Positions 16,992 through 26,896 of a DNA stretch of 64,000 nt are shown here, piece after piece; position 1 is the stretch's first letter; each line of letters opens with the position of its first letter. The stretch lies in the NCBI RefSeq assembly GCF_015206895.1, contig NZ_JADEXU010000007.1, forward strand, positions 1-64,000. The letters are read 5' to 3'. The notes under the pieces were generated by a model that searched no databases, was not told the DNA's origin, and saw nothing but the letters and a program-made list of their open reading frames with translations. A program made the translations under genes and the position numbers. Origin of the DNA: Nostoc sp. LEGE 12450. GTDB lineage: Bacteria; Cyanobacteriota; Cyanobacteriia; Cyanobacteriales; Nostocaceae.

Positions 16992-17579
16992 TTACTCAGC
17001 ATTCAAGATTGGCAATTCGGTACTGTCACTGTCAAGTCTTCTATCTTTAGTTTGTGATATCACCCAGTAGCGATAATCAGTCAAAAGTTGATTTAATAAC
17101 CTTTGCTTAACCGACAGCAGTACGCTTTTGAGCAAACCATTACCAGTAGCTTCTAAAATTGGCTTAGGAGTAAAGGAAAATGGCGGTGGTAAATCCACCA
17201 GCACTTCTAAATCAGCTTTTCCTTGCAGACGAGTGCCAGTGCTAAACTCTTTGGGAGACAAATGCCCTTTTAAATTAAGGGCAAAGCGCTGGTTAATATA
17301 CTCGAAACCCAGGATTTCACAGCCTAGCGATCGCAAATAAATTATTCCATTTGATTCTGCCCAAACTCTCATGTCTACAGTCGGTTGAATACTCAATGAC
17401 ATAAAACTGAGCGGACGCATTTTCAAGCGAAATACTTCCTCAGAAAGCTGCTGAGTTCGGGTGTTGTCAGCCAAAGCCTTAACCAGACGTTGAGGCTGAC
17501 GCAAGTAGTGCTGAATGTGAATAGGCTGCTCTGGAACAGCGATTTCAACCGATTGGGAGGCAGTAAACCGGGTAGCCAT
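16992..17579 (-). CDS. DUF1997 domain-containing protein
   Basis: A 195-residue soluble protein. The sequence from residue 20 to 170 fits DUF1997: HYLRQPQRLVKAL, FRLKMRPLSFMSLSIQPTVD and FSFTPKPILEATGNGLL. This family occurs in cyanobacteria and plastids and looks like a START/SRPBCC-like fold, which is inference. The start is ATG at 17579. It converges on rnhB with an 8-nt gap. Its function is not known to me. Confidence 0.85.
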   Translation of the reverse strand: MATRFTASQSVEIAVPEQPIHIQHYLRQPQRLVKALADNTRTQQLSEEVFRLKMRPLSFMSLSIQPTVDMRVWAESNGIIYLRSLGCEILGFEYINQRFALNLKGHLSPKEFSTGTRLQGKADLEVLVDLPPPFSFTPKPILEATGNGLLKSVLLSVKQRLLNQLLTDYRYWVISQTKDRRLDSDSTELPILNAE

Positions 17580-17730
17580 GAGCGGATAAAAATATCTGTC
17601 TTTTAATTTTAATATTTTTTAACAACTTAAATTTGATTATTAGAAAATTACAAAATTATCGTTGCTTATCAGCTATACAGCATTAGCAAAAATTTGGTAC
17701 GCTCATTACTATCTTTCGTTCAAGAAATAT

Positions 17731-17985
17731 AGATTAGGATTAGCCCTTTCAAGGTGGCTAAAAATTTTGGTCAATAAATTCCTCTTTAAACTCTGGACTC
17801 TGTGTAATCTGTGTGTCTTTTGTTAAAAAAAATGCTTTCCAACCGCAGAGACACAGAGAAGCCAGTGCGTTGGGCGGGTTCCCCGACTTGTTCGCTGAAA
17901 ACGTTCCCGCAGAGTAGCAACTGGCGCGGCGCTGAGAAAAAATAAGAGATTTTACGAGTTACCTTGAAAGGGCTAAGATTAGGAT
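17731..17985. mobile_element. MITE-like element with target-site duplications
   Basis: The element spans 17741-17975 (235 bp). Its ends are perfect 15-bp terminal inverted repeats (tagccctttcaaggt / accttgaaagggcta). It is flanked directly by identical 10-bp direct repeats, agattaggat, at 17731-17740 and 17976-17985. It has no transposase. The interior carries CTCTGTG/CCGCAGAGAC motifs and a GCCAGT...ACTGGC inner inverted repeat. It sits in the 696-nt divergent gap between the DUF1997 gene and pheA, about 290 nt before pheA. The mobilising transposase is not in this window. Confidence 0.8.
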
Positions 17986-18010
17986 TTAACTCTTGATACA
18001 AAGTAAAGAA

Positions 18011-18068
18011 TGTGAGTTTTTATTTGGTGAAAAACTCACATAATTGCTCTGAAGATTTCAGAGCAATT
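18011..18068 (+). promoter_or_regulatory. tandem hairpins in the pheA upstream region
   Basis: Two adjacent stem-loops: tgtgagttttt/aaaaactcaca (18011-18040, 11 bp) and aattgctctgaa/ttcagagcaatt (18042-18068, perfect 12 bp, 3-nt loop). They lie about 210 nt before pheA. No clear T run follows on the plus strand, so classical attenuation is not proven. They may be leader structure or repeat debris. Confidence 0.45.
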
Positions 18069-18275
18069 TCGCCAAAAAAACTGCCAGAAAATCTATTTCA
18101 TAGAAGGCTAGTTTTCATAATTTGTTTTCCTAAATACATATTTAGGACTCTTCGTTTAGTGGTTAAATTTTAGAAATAACAGTTTTTACTAATAGTAAAT
18201 ATTAAATATATTTGCCGAATCCAAAATATCATAATCTCTGTTTACACATTAAACTGCCAACTCAAGGCTAAAGAC

Positions 18276-19151
18276 ATGACTCTATCGATCGCACATTTAG
18301 GGCCTCCCGGCACTTACGCAGAACAAGCAGCTGTTCTTTATGTCAACTGGTTGACTAAAAGTACGGGAGATGAAGCTACCTTATCTCCCTATCCCACCAT
18401 CTCACAGTCACTCCACGCCGTTGCTGATGGTCAAGCTCACCTAGCTGTTGTGCCAGTGGAAAATTCTATTGAAGGGAGTGTTACCACAACATTGGATACA
18501 CTCTGGCAGTTAGACAGTTTGCGAATTCAGTTGGCTTTGGTATTACCCATTGTCCATACCTTAATTTCCTGCGCCTCTGGTTTAGATAAGATTAAAACTG
18601 TTTACTCTCACCCGCAAGCTTTGGCACAATGTCAGGGATGGTTAGAGCGATTTCTCCCGACTGTACAGATTATTCCCAGCAATTCTACAACCGAAGCACT
18701 ACAGCGATTGGAGCAAGAAACAACAACAGCAGCGATCGCTTCTAGTAGAGCAGCTCAACTCTACAACCTGCCGATACTTGCCACTGGTATTAACGACTAT
18801 CCAGAAAACTGTACTCGTTTTTGGGTAGTAAGTCAGGGTGAAGCAGATGCTGGATACCAGACATCAAAAGTGCCTACTAGTCACACATCGCTAGCTTTTA
18901 GTATGCCTGCCAACACACCCGGAGCATTAGTCAAACCTTTGCAAATCTTTGCTCAACTAGGAATTAACCTCAGCCGAATTGAATCTCGTCCGACGAAGCG
19001 ATCGCTAGGCGAATATTTGTTTTTCATGGATTTAGAAGCAGATGTCAAGGAAGCACAAATGCAATCTGCTTTAGCAGAATTAACTATTCACACAGAGATT
19101 TTAAAAATTCTTGGTGCTTACAATGTTTTGCCGATTGGCGCTTTTACTTGA
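18276..19151 (+). CDS. pheA: prephenate dehydratase
   Basis: A 291-residue monofunctional enzyme that converts prephenate to phenylpyruvate for phenylalanine synthesis. The catalytic TRF motif is Thr180-Arg181-Phe182. The VENSIEGSV motif is at about 61-69. A C-terminal ACT domain (about 205-280) carries ESRP at 236-239, the phenylalanine-sensing motif, so feedback inhibition is expected. No chorismate mutase domain is fused. The start is ATG at 18276. The upstream region has two strong hairpins and a MITE. Confidence 0.95.
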   Translation: MTLSIAHLGPPGTYAEQAAVLYVNWLTKSTGDEATLSPYPTISQSLHAVADGQAHLAVVPVENSIEGSVTTTLDTLWQLDSLRIQLALVLPIVHTLISCASGLDKIKTVYSHPQALAQCQGWLERFLPTVQIIPSNSTTEALQRLEQETTTAAIASSRAAQLYNLPILATGINDYPENCTRFWVVSQGEADAGYQTSKVPTSHTSLAFSMPANTPGALVKPLQIFAQLGINLSRIESRPTKRSLGEYLFFMDLEADVKEAQMQSALAELTIHTEILKILGAYNVLPIGAFT

Positions 19152-19243
19152 GAAGTTAGGAGTTATCAGTTAGGCAATATAAATTATAAGTTGTCGATCT
19201 TGTCTTTTTTGTTATTTTCCCTAACTCCTAAACTCCTCACTCC

Positions 19244-19891
19244 TCACTTTTCATTAAAGGTGTCTTTGAGAACAGCGCGAGCTGCCAAGTGATTACGAGT
19301 AGAAGTTAAAATTTCTGCTTCCCGCTCTAGACGCGTTGCAGTATCTTGCATTTCTAGCAATAACTGTTGCTCTGCGGCGACACCATAAAGATTACTGGCT
19401 ACCCAATAAGATAGTTCTGTTGGTAGATCGGGCAAATCTTCTGGCAGTTCGATATTTTGTTCGGTTAATTTACCTGATAGACGCACAACATCTCGCAGTA
19501 GTTGTTCTACTTCAGTTGACAAAGGATGTAAATCTTTAGTTGGTGGTTGGTCTTCAATCCACTCAACTAAGCCAACGCGATATGGCTTTTCACGAACATA
19601 TTCTAATACACGAAATCTTTGCTGCCCTAATGTCAACATCTTGATTCGATCATCTGGCAGCCGTTGGTGATGAACGATTTCTGCACAGCAACCAGTGTTT
19701 GCAATTGTGCCTTTGACTGGATCGAACATCAAAACACCGAACCTGCGATCACTCTCCAAAATCGTGTTCATCATGATTCGGTAGCGAAATTCAAAGATGT
19801 GTAAAGGTAATGGTCTAGTAGGAAACAGAACTACTTCGGGTAACGGGAACAGAGGTAGTTCACGAACTGCAATTTTAGAAGATGATGTCAT
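19244..19891 (-). CDS. LON substrate-binding domain protein
   Basis: A 215-residue protein. Residues 8-200 fit the N-terminal substrate-recognition domain of Lon: LPLFPLPEVVLFPTRPLPLHIFE, RYRIMMN, and later GRRF-like and LGQQRFRV segments. There are no AAA+ or protease motifs, so it is a stand-alone LON-domain protein of unknown substrate. The start is ATG at 19891. It lies downstream of the str operon terminator and is probably its own transcription unit. Confidence 0.9.
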   Translation of the reverse strand: MTSSSKIAVRELPLFPLPEVVLFPTRPLPLHIFEFRYRIMMNTILESDRRFGVLMFDPVKGTIANTGCCAEIVHHQRLPDDRIKMLTLGQQRFRVLEYVREKPYRVGLVEWIEDQPPTKDLHPLSTEVEQLLRDVVRLSGKLTEQNIELPEDLPDLPTELSYWVASNLYGVAAEQQLLLEMQDTATRLEREAEILTSTRNHLAARAVLKDTFNEK

Positions 19892-19983
19892 TGTTACCTT
19901 GGTATAAACTTAATCTTTAAAATTTCTTTTTCTCTGCTTTTCCCGTATTTTGTCTATATTCTATCATTTGTTTCCTAGCTAAA

Positions 19984-20014
19984 TAAAAGCCCTGAGATAT
20001 ATTTCTTCAGGGCT
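19984..20014 (-). terminator. terminator of the str operon after rpsJ
   Basis: On the minus strand, agccctga/tcagggct (8 bp, arms at 19988-19995 and 20007-20014) is followed by tttattt. It lies about 60 nt past the rpsJ stop, as expected for a rho-independent terminator. Confidence 0.75.
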
Positions 20015-20075
20015 ATGTAAAAATTCATACTAATTTGATTTGTCTTTTGTCCTTTGTCTGAGTACTAATGACTAA

Positions 20076-20393
20076 TTAAAGTTTTACTTCAATATCCACA
20101 CCCGATGGTAGGTCCAATTTCATCAGGGCATCTATAGTCTTAGAAGAGGGCTGGTAAATGTCAATAATCCGGCGATGGGTACGGGTTTCAAAGTGTTCCC
20201 GTGAATCTTTATCTACGTGAGGCGATCGCAGCACACAATAGATCCGGCGTTTTGTTGGTAAAGGAATTGGGCCTATGGCTGTAGCGTTGGTGCGGTTAGC
20301 TGTATCTACAATCTTCTCGCAAGATGTATCTAATAAGCGTCGGTCAAAAGCCTGTAAGCGAATTCTAATTTTCTGCTGCTGTAGAGTTGCCAT
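20076..20393 (-). CDS. rpsJ: 30S ribosomal protein S10
   Basis: A 105-residue protein with normal length and the family motifs [22 protein letters not shown] and [13 protein letters not shown]10 is part of the 30S head and, in other bacteria, also binds NusB in antitermination. It is the last gene of the rpsL-rpsG-fusA-tuf-rpsJ order, the usual cyanobacterial str cluster. The 179-nt gap after tuf holds a strong hairpin and a ggttacaggg inverted repeat, so its level may be set partly by read-through. Confidence 0.96.
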   Translation of the reverse strand: MATLQQQKIRIRLQAFDRRLLDTSCEKIVDTANRTNATAIGPIPLPTKRRIYCVLRSPHVDKDSREHFETRTHRRIIDIYQPSSKTIDALMKLDLPSGVDIEVKL

Positions 20394-20441
20394 CTTTAAT
20401 TTTCCAGGTTCTGCGTAATTAGGGGATTATTTACAGGTTAA

Positions 20442-20491
20442 AGGTTACAGGGTAAAGGTTACAGAAAACTATTACCTGTCCCCTGTAACCT
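20442..20491. repeat. GGTTACAGGG inverted/direct repeat
   Basis: Perfect 11-bp arms aggttacaggg (20442-20452) and ccctgtaacct (20481-20491). A further direct copy, aaggttacag, starts near 20455. It lies between tuf and rpsJ. Confidence 0.6.
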
Positions 20492-20516
20492 ATTACCTTA
20501 TTTATAGAGGGAAGAG

Positions 20517-20554
20517 AAAGGAGCAGAGAGGAATCATACCATCTCTGCTCCTTT
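20517..20554 (-). terminator. hairpin directly after tuf
   Basis: Perfect 13-bp arms aaaggagcagaga (20517-20529) and tctctgctccttt (20542-20554), about 20 nt past the tuf stop. On the minus strand it is followed by ctcttccctc, a weak pyrimidine tail. It may be a partial terminator or a 3' stabilising stem. Confidence 0.6.
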
Positions 20555-20572
20555 GTTATGAGCAAAAAGGTG

Positions 20573-21802
20573 CTACTTGATGATTTTGGAGACGACACCA
20601 GCACCGATGGTACGTCCACCTTCGCGGATAGCGAAGCGCATTCCTTGTTCAATCGCGATCGCGTTGATCAATTCTACTGTCATCTTGATGCGATCGCCTG
20701 GCATCACCATTTCTACTTCTTTGCCTTCATCGGAGGTGTAGGCTTTGATGGTACCAGTTACATCGGTTGTCCGCACGTAGAACTGTGGACGGTAGCCAGC
20801 GAAAAATGGAGTCTTACGACCACCTTCTTTTTCTGTTAAGACATACACCTCACCTTCAAATTCATTGTGAGGTTTAATCGAACCAGGTTTGGCGATGACC
20901 ATACCCCGTTCAATATCAGCCTTCTGGATACCCCGGAGTAGTACGCCAGCGTTATCCCCAGCCATACCTTGGTCGAGACTCTTCTTGAACATCTCAATCC
21001 CAGTTACGGTAGTGGCGCGAGTATCTCTGATACCCACTAGTTCAACGTTATCGCCAACTTTGACTACACCCCGCTCAATCCGACCGGTGGCGACAGTACC
21101 ACGACCTGTAATTGAGAACACGTCTTCTACAGCCATCAGGAAGGGTTTATCAACATCCCGCTCAGGAGTGGGGATGTAAGAATCTACAGCATCCATCAAT
21201 TCGTAGATTTTGTCTACCCAAGGATTTTCACCGCGTTGGGTCTTAGGATTTTTGGTCATTGCTTCTAGAGCTTGCAGACCAGATCCTTTGATAATGGGGA
21301 TGTCGTCACCAGGGAAATCGTAGCTGGAAAGCAGTTCTCTCAGTTCTAGTTCTACTAGTTCCAAGAGTTCTGGGTCATCCATCAAATCTTCTTTGTTCAA
21401 GAAGACAACCAGACTGGGAACGCCTACCTGTTTTGCCAACAGGATGTGTTCGCGGGTTTGGGGCATAGGTCCATCGGTAGCAGCAACTACGAGGATACCT
21501 CCGTCCATCTGGGCAGCACCAGTGATCATGTTCTTCACATAGTCAGCGTGTCCTGGACAGTCTACGTGAGCATAGTGCCGACTTGCAGTCTCATACTCTA
21601 CGTGAGCGGTATTAATGGTAATACCCCGTGCCTTTTCTTCTGGGGCATTATCAATTTGGTCGTAGCCCTTAGCTACAGCCTGACCCATAGCTGCCAAGGT
21701 CATGGTAATGGCTGCTGTCAAGGTAGTTTTACCGTGGTCAACGTGGCCAACTGTACCGATATTGATGTGGGGCTTGTTTCTTTCAAACTTTGCGCGTGCC
21801 AT
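20573..21802 (-). CDS. tuf: elongation factor Tu
   Basis: A 409-residue GTPase that delivers aminoacyl-tRNA to the ribosome. G1 is [10 protein letters not shown] (about residues 18-27), G3 is DCPGHADY and G4 is NKED. Domains 2 and 3 follow, with GRIERG and the C-terminal GAGVVSKI. The start is ATG at 21802, 23 nt after fusA ends. Codon use is consistent with high expression. A strong hairpin follows the stop. Confidence 0.98.
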   Translation of the reverse strand: MARAKFERNKPHINIGTVGHVDHGKTTLTAAITMTLAAMGQAVAKGYDQIDNAPEEKARGITINTAHVEYETASRHYAHVDCPGHADYVKNMITGAAQMDGGILVVAATDGPMPQTREHILLAKQVGVPSLVVFLNKEDLMDDPELLELVELELRELLSSYDFPGDDIPIIKGSGLQALEAMTKNPKTQRGENPWVDKIYELMDAVDSYIPTPERDVDKPFLMAVEDVFSITGRGTVATGRIERGVVKVGDNVELVGIRDTRATTVTGIEMFKKSLDQGMAGDNAGVLLRGIQKADIERGMVIAKPGSIKPHNEFEGEVYVLTEKEGGRKTPFFAGYRPQFYVRTTDVTGTIKAYTSDEGKEVEMVMPGDRIKMTVELINAIAIEQGMRFAIREGGRTIGAGVVSKIIK

Positions 21803-21825
21803 GAATGCTCATTTCCTTATTTTAA

Positions 21826-23904
21826 CTAAGCGTTCCCTTTGCTTTTTGCAATGATAGTTTCAGCTACGCTGCGAGGCACCTCTTCGTAGTGGCTGAACTC
21901 CATCGTGAAGGTACCCCGACCTTGCGTTTTTGACCGGATATCAGTGGCGTAGCCAAACATACTCGCCAGTGGAACTTTGGATGTTACCTTAGCGAGTCCC
22001 TTTTCGGTGCTTTGGCTTTCAATCTGCCCTCGGCGGGTGTTGAGGTCGCCAATCACGTTCCCCATATAGTCTTCAGGAACTTCAACTTCAACTTTCATCA
22101 TAGGCTCTAAGATGACAGGTGAAGCTTTCAGCACAGCCTCTTTCATCGCCATTGAACCAGCGATTTTGAAAGCCATTTCTGAAGAGTCTACATCGTGGTA
22201 TGACCCATCAATTAGCGTCGCTTTAACGTCAATCAATGGATATCCAGCTAGAACACCGGATTCACAGCTTTCTTTCATCCCTTGTTCTGCGGGGCCAACG
22301 TACTCTTTAGGTACTGTACCGCCAGCAATTTTGGAAACGAATTCAAAGCCAGTACCGGGTTCTCCAGGCTCCAAATTGATCACAACGTGACCGTATTGAC
22401 CTTTACCACCACTTTGGCGGATGAATTTACCCTCAACTTTGTTCACAGCTTTCCGAATTGTTTCTCGGTAAGCTACTTGTGGCGCACCTACATTCGCTTC
22501 CACCTTGAATTCTCGTAACATCCGGTCTACTAGAATTTCTAGGTGTAGCTCTCCCATTCCCGCGATCACGGTCTGGTTTGTTTCGGGATCGACGCGAACA
22601 CGAAAGGTGGGGTCTTCTTCTGAGAGAGATTGCAGAGCTTTGGACAACTTGTCCATATCGTTCTTGGTTTTGGGTTCAACCGCTACCGAGATCACAGGCT
22701 CAGGAATGAATAGGGATTCCAGAATTACTGGCGATCCATCATCACAGAGCGTGTCACCTGTTAAGGTGTCTTTCAAACCCAGAGCTGCTCCCAAATCACC
22801 TGCTCGCAGTTCATCGACATCTTGCCGATCGTCTGCCTTCATGAGGACTAAGCGGGAAATCCGTTCTTTTTTATTCTTACTAGCGTTGAGAACGTAGCTG
22901 CCCTTTTTCAGGACACCAGAATAAACGCGAACAAATGTCAGGCGACCGTAAGGGTCAGCCATAATCTTGAATGCCAGAGCTGCTAGGGGTTCATTGTCAT
23001 CAGCCCGTCGCTCAATAGTATCGCCATTGGGCAGTAAGCCTTGAATTGGCGGTACTTCACTTGGCGCTGGCAGGTAATCTACAACGGCATCCAGCATCAA
23101 CTGCACGCCTTTGTTTTTGAATGCTGAACCGCAAAGTACTGGTACAATTGTCCCCGCAATTGTGCCTTTACGCAGAGCAGTCCTAATTTCCTGTTCTGTA
23201 AGTTCTTCGCCCTCGAAGTACTTAGCCATCAGAGCATCATCGGTTTCTGCCGCAGCTTCTATGAGCTTAGTGCGGAATTCGTCTACCTGCGCTTGCAATT
23301 CTTCCGGGATATCGGTTTCCTGGATATCGGTTCCTTGGTCGTTGGCGTAAATATACGCACGTTGCCGTACTAGGTCAACGATACCTTGGAAGTCATTTTC
23401 ACTACCAATGGGTAGTTGAATGGCGATCGCATTCGCCCGCAGGCGATCGCGGATTTGCTCGTGAACTTTATAAAAGTTCGCTCCGGTGCGATCCATCTTG
23501 TTGATAAAGGCTATCCGAGGAACTTTGTAGCGTTCTGCTTGTCGCCACACTGTCTCAGACTGCGGTTGCACGCCGCCCACAGAACAAAATACTGCGATTA
23601 CACCATCCAACACGCGCATGGAACGCTCAACTTCAATTGTGAAGTCTACGTGACCCGGAGTATCGATAATGTTAATTTGATGATCTTTCCAACTGGTACT
23701 AATAGCAGCAGCAGTAATGGTTATTCCCCGCTCCCGCTCCTGCTCCATCCAGTCTGTGACGGCAGTTCCTTCATGAACTTCGCCAATTTTATGAATTATC
23801 CCAGAGTAAAATAATATTCTCTCTGTTGTTGTTGTTTTGCCCGCATCTATATGCGCCGCAATACCAATGTTGCGTACTTTCTCTAGCGGGATCGTGCGTG
23901 CCAC
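21826..23904 (-). CDS. fusA: elongation factor G
   Basis: A 692-residue translocase GTPase. G1 is [15 protein letters not shown]3 is DTPGHVDF and G4 is NKMD. Domains II to V follow with [12 protein letters not shown] and the C-terminal [15 protein letters not shown]. The start is GTG at 23904, supported by AGGAGG about 9 nt upstream, the strongest ribosome binding site seen in the window. It lies in the str operon between rpsG and tuf. Confidence 0.98.
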   Translation of the reverse strand: MARTIPLEKVRNIGIAAHIDAGKTTTTERILFYSGIIHKIGEVHEGTAVTDWMEQERERGITITAAAISTSWKDHQINIIDTPGHVDFTIEVERSMRVLDGVIAVFCSVGGVQPQSETVWRQAERYKVPRIAFINKMDRTGANFYKVHEQIRDRLRANAIAIQLPIGSENDFQGIVDLVRQRAYIYANDQGTDIQETDIPEELQAQVDEFRTKLIEAAAETDDALMAKYFEGEELTEQEIRTALRKGTIAGTIVPVLCGSAFKNKGVQLMLDAVVDYLPAPSEVPPIQGLLPNGDTIERRADDNEPLAALAFKIMADPYGRLTFVRVYSGVLKKGSYVLNASKNKKERISRLVLMKADDRQDVDELRAGDLGAALGLKDTLTGDTLCDDGSPVILESLFIPEPVISVAVEPKTKNDMDKLSKALQSLSEEDPTFRVRVDPETNQTVIAGMGELHLEILVDRMLREFKVEANVGAPQVAYRETIRKAVNKVEGKFIRQSGGKGQYGHVVINLEPGEPGTGFEFVSKIAGGTVPKEYVGPAEQGMKESCESGVLAGYPLIDVKATLIDGSYHDVDSSEMAFKIAGSMAMKEAVLKASPVILEPMMKVEVEVPEDYMGNVIGDLNTRRGQIESQSTEKGLAKVTSKVPLASMFGYATDIRSKTQGRGTFTMEFSHYEEVPRSVAETIIAKSKGNA

Positions 23905-24042
23905 AGCTACCTCCTATAGTTTTTGCCTCATGATATCTTGTATATTACTCTTTGTTAAGATTCTATACTTTTACGGAAAACCGTCTTCTTTTTGTAAATC
24001 TACGATATACCGCTTCGGCAAGGCGATATATCGCTTTTCTAC

Positions 24043-24513
24043 TTAATAACGATAGTGGGCAAATGCTTTGTTAGCTTCCGCCATCCGGTGCGTTTCTTCG
24101 CGTTTCCGAATTGCATTGCCAGTTTCGTTAGCAGCATCCATTAACTCATTTGCCAATTTGCTTGCCATTGTCCGGCCTGGTCTAGACCGGGAATATTGCA
24201 CTAACCAACGCAGTGCTAAGGTAGTGCCCCGTTCTGAACGCACTTCCATTGGTACTTGGTAGGTTGCTCCACCTACTCGTCTAGCTTTCACCTCTACTAA
24301 AGGTGTGGCATTTCGCACTGCTCTTTCAAAGGTTTCTAAAGCACCATTTCCAGTGCGTTCCTCAATAGTTTTCAATGCTTCATAAACAATTCGTGCGGCA
24401 AGTGATTTCTTGCCATGACGCATGATCCGCCTGATAATCATGCTCACAAGGCGACTGTTATATACAGAGTCAGACGGAACTGGGCGCCTTTGAATAACAC
24501 CACGACGAGACAT
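24043..24513 (-). CDS. rpsG: 30S ribosomal protein S7
   Basis: A 156-residue primary 16S-binding protein of the 30S head. It begins [19 protein letters not shown] and shows [14 protein letters not shown] and [12 protein letters not shown]. Length and motifs are typical. It follows rpsL, but with an unusually long 552-nt spacer containing a dispersed stem-loop element. Confidence 0.97.
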   Translation of the reverse strand: MSRRGVIQRRPVPSDSVYNSRLVSMIIRRIMRHGKKSLAARIVYEALKTIEERTGNGALETFERAVRNATPLVEVKARRVGGATYQVPMEVRSERGTTLALRWLVQYSRSRPGRTMASKLANELMDAANETGNAIRKREETHRMAEANKAFAHYRY

Positions 24514-25065
24514 ACTTCACCTTTAATTCGGAATTGGCAACGAAATTATATGCTATCAGACACCGGAAACTAAAAGCTGTGGAACTCAACCCTCAGACTT
24601 TTTCAATTTTGTTTTCGACTGTTGCAGCAAGGCTGACCTATAGACTGCCAATTTTGGATTAGAGTTTTTGGTAGACGTTCCGACCACAAGGATTGGAAAA
24701 AATCAAAAGTCTGTAAGCCTCATCCCCTTGTGGGTTCGACCAATCCAAAATTGCAAATCGCTCGACTGAGCGTAGTCGCAGTCTAAAATCTAAAATTCAT
24801 TGACTTGCTACCTGCAACTAAATACTTAAGGTGACAAGATTCTAAACCTTAATGTCCAGATTAGAATTCTGCTGTGGGTTACAGCATTCTCCTCAGAACT
24901 TCTACACTTGCTCGCTTAGTGTAGGTGTAGCTTGCTTGATTTTTTTTAACAGACTTGAGCAGGTTTCATGACTGCTCTTAGAACACAGACCCTGATAGTT
25001 TTTTGTCCTTGGGCGCTTCGTAAGATAGACGATTAACCGTGTTGGGTGCGATTAATCGCCTAATC
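24514..25065. repeat. rpsL-rpsG spacer with dispersed stem-loop element
   Basis: This 552-nt spacer has no credible gene. At 24650-24752 the arms aattttggatt and aatccaaaatt (11 bp, perfect) enclose ccacaagg/ccttgtgg and a ggttcgacc motif. The motif and arms recur at 37737-37813. A second hairpin, ctacact/agtgtag, lies at 24902-24924. It seems the str operon leader was invaded by a repeat. Confidence 0.6.
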
Positions 25066-25449
25066 CTATTTTTTCGCTTCTTTCGGACGCTTGGTTCCAT
25101 ACTTGGAACGCCCTTGTTTACGGTCTTTAACTCCGGCTGTATCTAGGGTGCCACGGATAATGTGGTATCTCACGCCTGGTAGATCCTTAACCCGACCACC
25201 ACGAATCATCACAACTGAGTGTTCTTGTAAGTTGTGACCAATACCTGGAATGTAAGCTGTAACTTCAAATCCAGATGTAAGTCTGACTCTTGCTACTTTG
25301 CGTAGAGCTGAGTTAGGCTTCTTGGGTGTAGTCGTGTATACTCTGGTACAAACTCCCCGACGTTGAGGGCATTGTTTCAGAGCCGGGGACTTGGTTTTCT
25401 GACGCGCTTGCTCGCGCTCATTACGTATTAGCTGCTGTATTGTTGGCAT
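25066..25449 (-). CDS. rpsL: 30S ribosomal protein S12
   Basis: A 127-residue decoding-centre protein. It begins [18 protein letters not shown] and contains [15 protein letters not shown], the loop where streptomycin-resistance substitutions occur elsewhere. The two conserved Lys positions of that region appear wild type (TTTPKKPNS, then [13 protein letters not shown]). It is the first gene of the str operon. Confidence 0.97.
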   Translation of the reverse strand: MPTIQQLIRNEREQARQKTKSPALKQCPQRRGVCTRVYTTTPKKPNSALRKVARVRLTSGFEVTAYIPGIGHNLQEHSVVMIRGGRVKDLPGVRYHIIRGTLDTAGVKDRKQGRSKYGTKRPKEAKK

Positions 25450-25575
25450 GAGTTACAGCGCGTAAAGCTGCTTATATGTCTAAGTTTTAACAAATCCTGA
25501 TTATATCGTTTTTTAGTGTTTTATGTCAATTGTAATTTTTCCTTTGTTATTAGCAAACGATCGCTAATTTAAGGA

Positions 25576-25905
25576 CTATTGATTGCTTGTCAAAAAAGAA
25601 TTGCCACAGCCACAGGTTGCGATCGCTTGGGGATTGTGGAAACGAAAACCACCACCCATTAAGTCTTCTGAATAATCTACCCTCAAACCGTTGAGGTAAT
25701 TTAAGCTTGTAGCATCTATGACTACTTGAATTTCGTCCAAGTTGAAAACCTGGTCGCCAAATTTTATTGTTTCATCAAAGGACATATCATAAAATAACCC
25801 AGAACAGCCACCTGATTTTACTGCCAATCGAAACAAGACATTTGGCTGCTGCTTGGACTTTATTCGCCCAATTTCACTCGCGGCTGCTTGACTCAGATGA
25901 ATCAT
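25576..25905 (-). CDS. A-type iron-sulfur carrier (IscA/HesB family)
   Basis: A 109-residue protein from ATG 25905 (MIHLSQAAASEI). In-frame ATG 25914 and TTG 25923 are alternative starts. The three conserved cysteines are Cys34 in SGGCSG and Cys98 and Cys100 in TCGCG. A-type carriers bind an Fe-S cluster or iron and pass it to apo-proteins. It lies upstream of rpsL on the same strand with a 127-nt gap. It is not in an obvious suf or nif cluster, so a housekeeping role is more likely than a nitrogen-fixation one. Confidence 0.9.
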   Translation of the reverse strand: MIHLSQAAASEIGRIKSKQQPNVLFRLAVKSGGCSGLFYDMSFDETIKFGDQVFNLDEIQVVIDATSLNYLNGLRVDYSEDLMGGGFRFHNPQAIATCGCGNSFLTSNQ

Positions 25906-26136
25906 GGAACTCATTTTTTGCAATTGAATACCCCATCTTCATTTTACAGACAGATGGGTTAACTCTTGCTTCTCGAAAATTCCAAATTATCGAAGCCATG
26001 AGCGCGATCGCTATTACTACATTTATAACACAAAAAACTTCAGTCCCCACCTTAACTAGGTAGAGACTTCTGGGGTGCAATGGTTCGCAAAGACGATTGG
26101 CACAAAAATGTATTCAGTTTTTATTATATTAGAGCT

Positions 26137-26556
26137 TTAGTCCTTAGTTCGGGCATAGTCATCTTGGTAGCGGATAATGTCATCCTCTCCCAAGTATTCG
26201 CCATTTTGCACTTCAATTAACACTAAGGTAATCACGCCAGGATTTTCTAAACGATGAGATGTACATTGAGGTACATAAGTTGACTCATTATTGCTCAGTA
26301 ATACTTCTTTCTCGCCACAAGTTACCCTAGCTGTACCTGAGACGACAATCCAGTGTTCGCTGCGGTGGTGGTGCATCTGTAAACTGAGGCGGTGTCCGGG
26401 CTTAACTTCGATGCGCTTGATTTTGTATCCGCGCCCTTCTTCCAAAACTGTAAAAGCACCCCAAGGACGTAACTCAGTTGCAGCAACGCCTCTGGAAGTG
26501 ATAGTTGAAGGTAGGTGTAGAGTGTCAGTCTGTGTAGTTTCTTGATATCGAGCCAT
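26137..26556 (-). CDS. mannose-6-phosphate isomerase type II C-terminal cupin domain
   Basis: A 139-residue protein from ATG 26556, chosen because GAGG lies 6 nt upstream; an ATG at 26577 is also in frame. The sequence RPWGAFTVLEEG, PGHRLSLQMHHHRSEHW and GTARVT is the MPI domain that normally forms the C-terminus of bifunctional ManC/AlgA. The nucleotidyltransferase half is absent, so this is a stand-alone cupin with the metal ligands (His-His-His, Glu, later His) intact. It probably interconverts fructose-6-phosphate and mannose-6-phosphate for exopolysaccharide precursors. The 340-nt gap beyond (26557-26896) holds repeats and a GATGG/CCATC hairpin. Confidence 0.85.
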   Translation of the reverse strand: MARYQETTQTDTLHLPSTITSRGVAATELRPWGAFTVLEEGRGYKIKRIEVKPGHRLSLQMHHHRSEHWIVVSGTARVTCGEKEVLLSNNESTYVPQCTSHRLENPGVITLVLIEVQNGEYLGEDDIIRYQDDYARTKD

Positions 26557-26896
26557 AATTACCTCATTTGAAGACATAACAAACCGTTTGTACTCTTAAC
26601 TATTGATAAAAAATCTGGCGCTATGTTCCAATGTTGAAAATCAGCAATTTTGTCGCACCTTGATAAACATAACAAAATCAAACCTGATGGTGTAAACCAT
26701 CACTATTAAAACTCTTAGGTTTACACTAAGTCTTCATCAAGCAAAGCAGCAGCTTGTTCTAAACTTTAAAAAAAGATGGGGTATTGGGCATTGGGCAAAA
26801 CAGTTCCGAGTGCTGTTAGCGGTAGCGGGGCGTTTAGCCCGTGAAGAGTTAGGAGTTACGAATTTTCCCCCTTACTCCCTACTCCTTAATCGCTGA

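Noticed and set aside
17786-18001. 71-codon minus-strand frame
   Set aside because: Lies almost wholly within the MITE and its terminal repeat, so it is repeat DNA, not a gene.
22505-22897. 130-codon open frame antisense to fusA
   Set aside because: Shadow of a strongly biased coding sequence. The sense frame is unequivocally EF-G.
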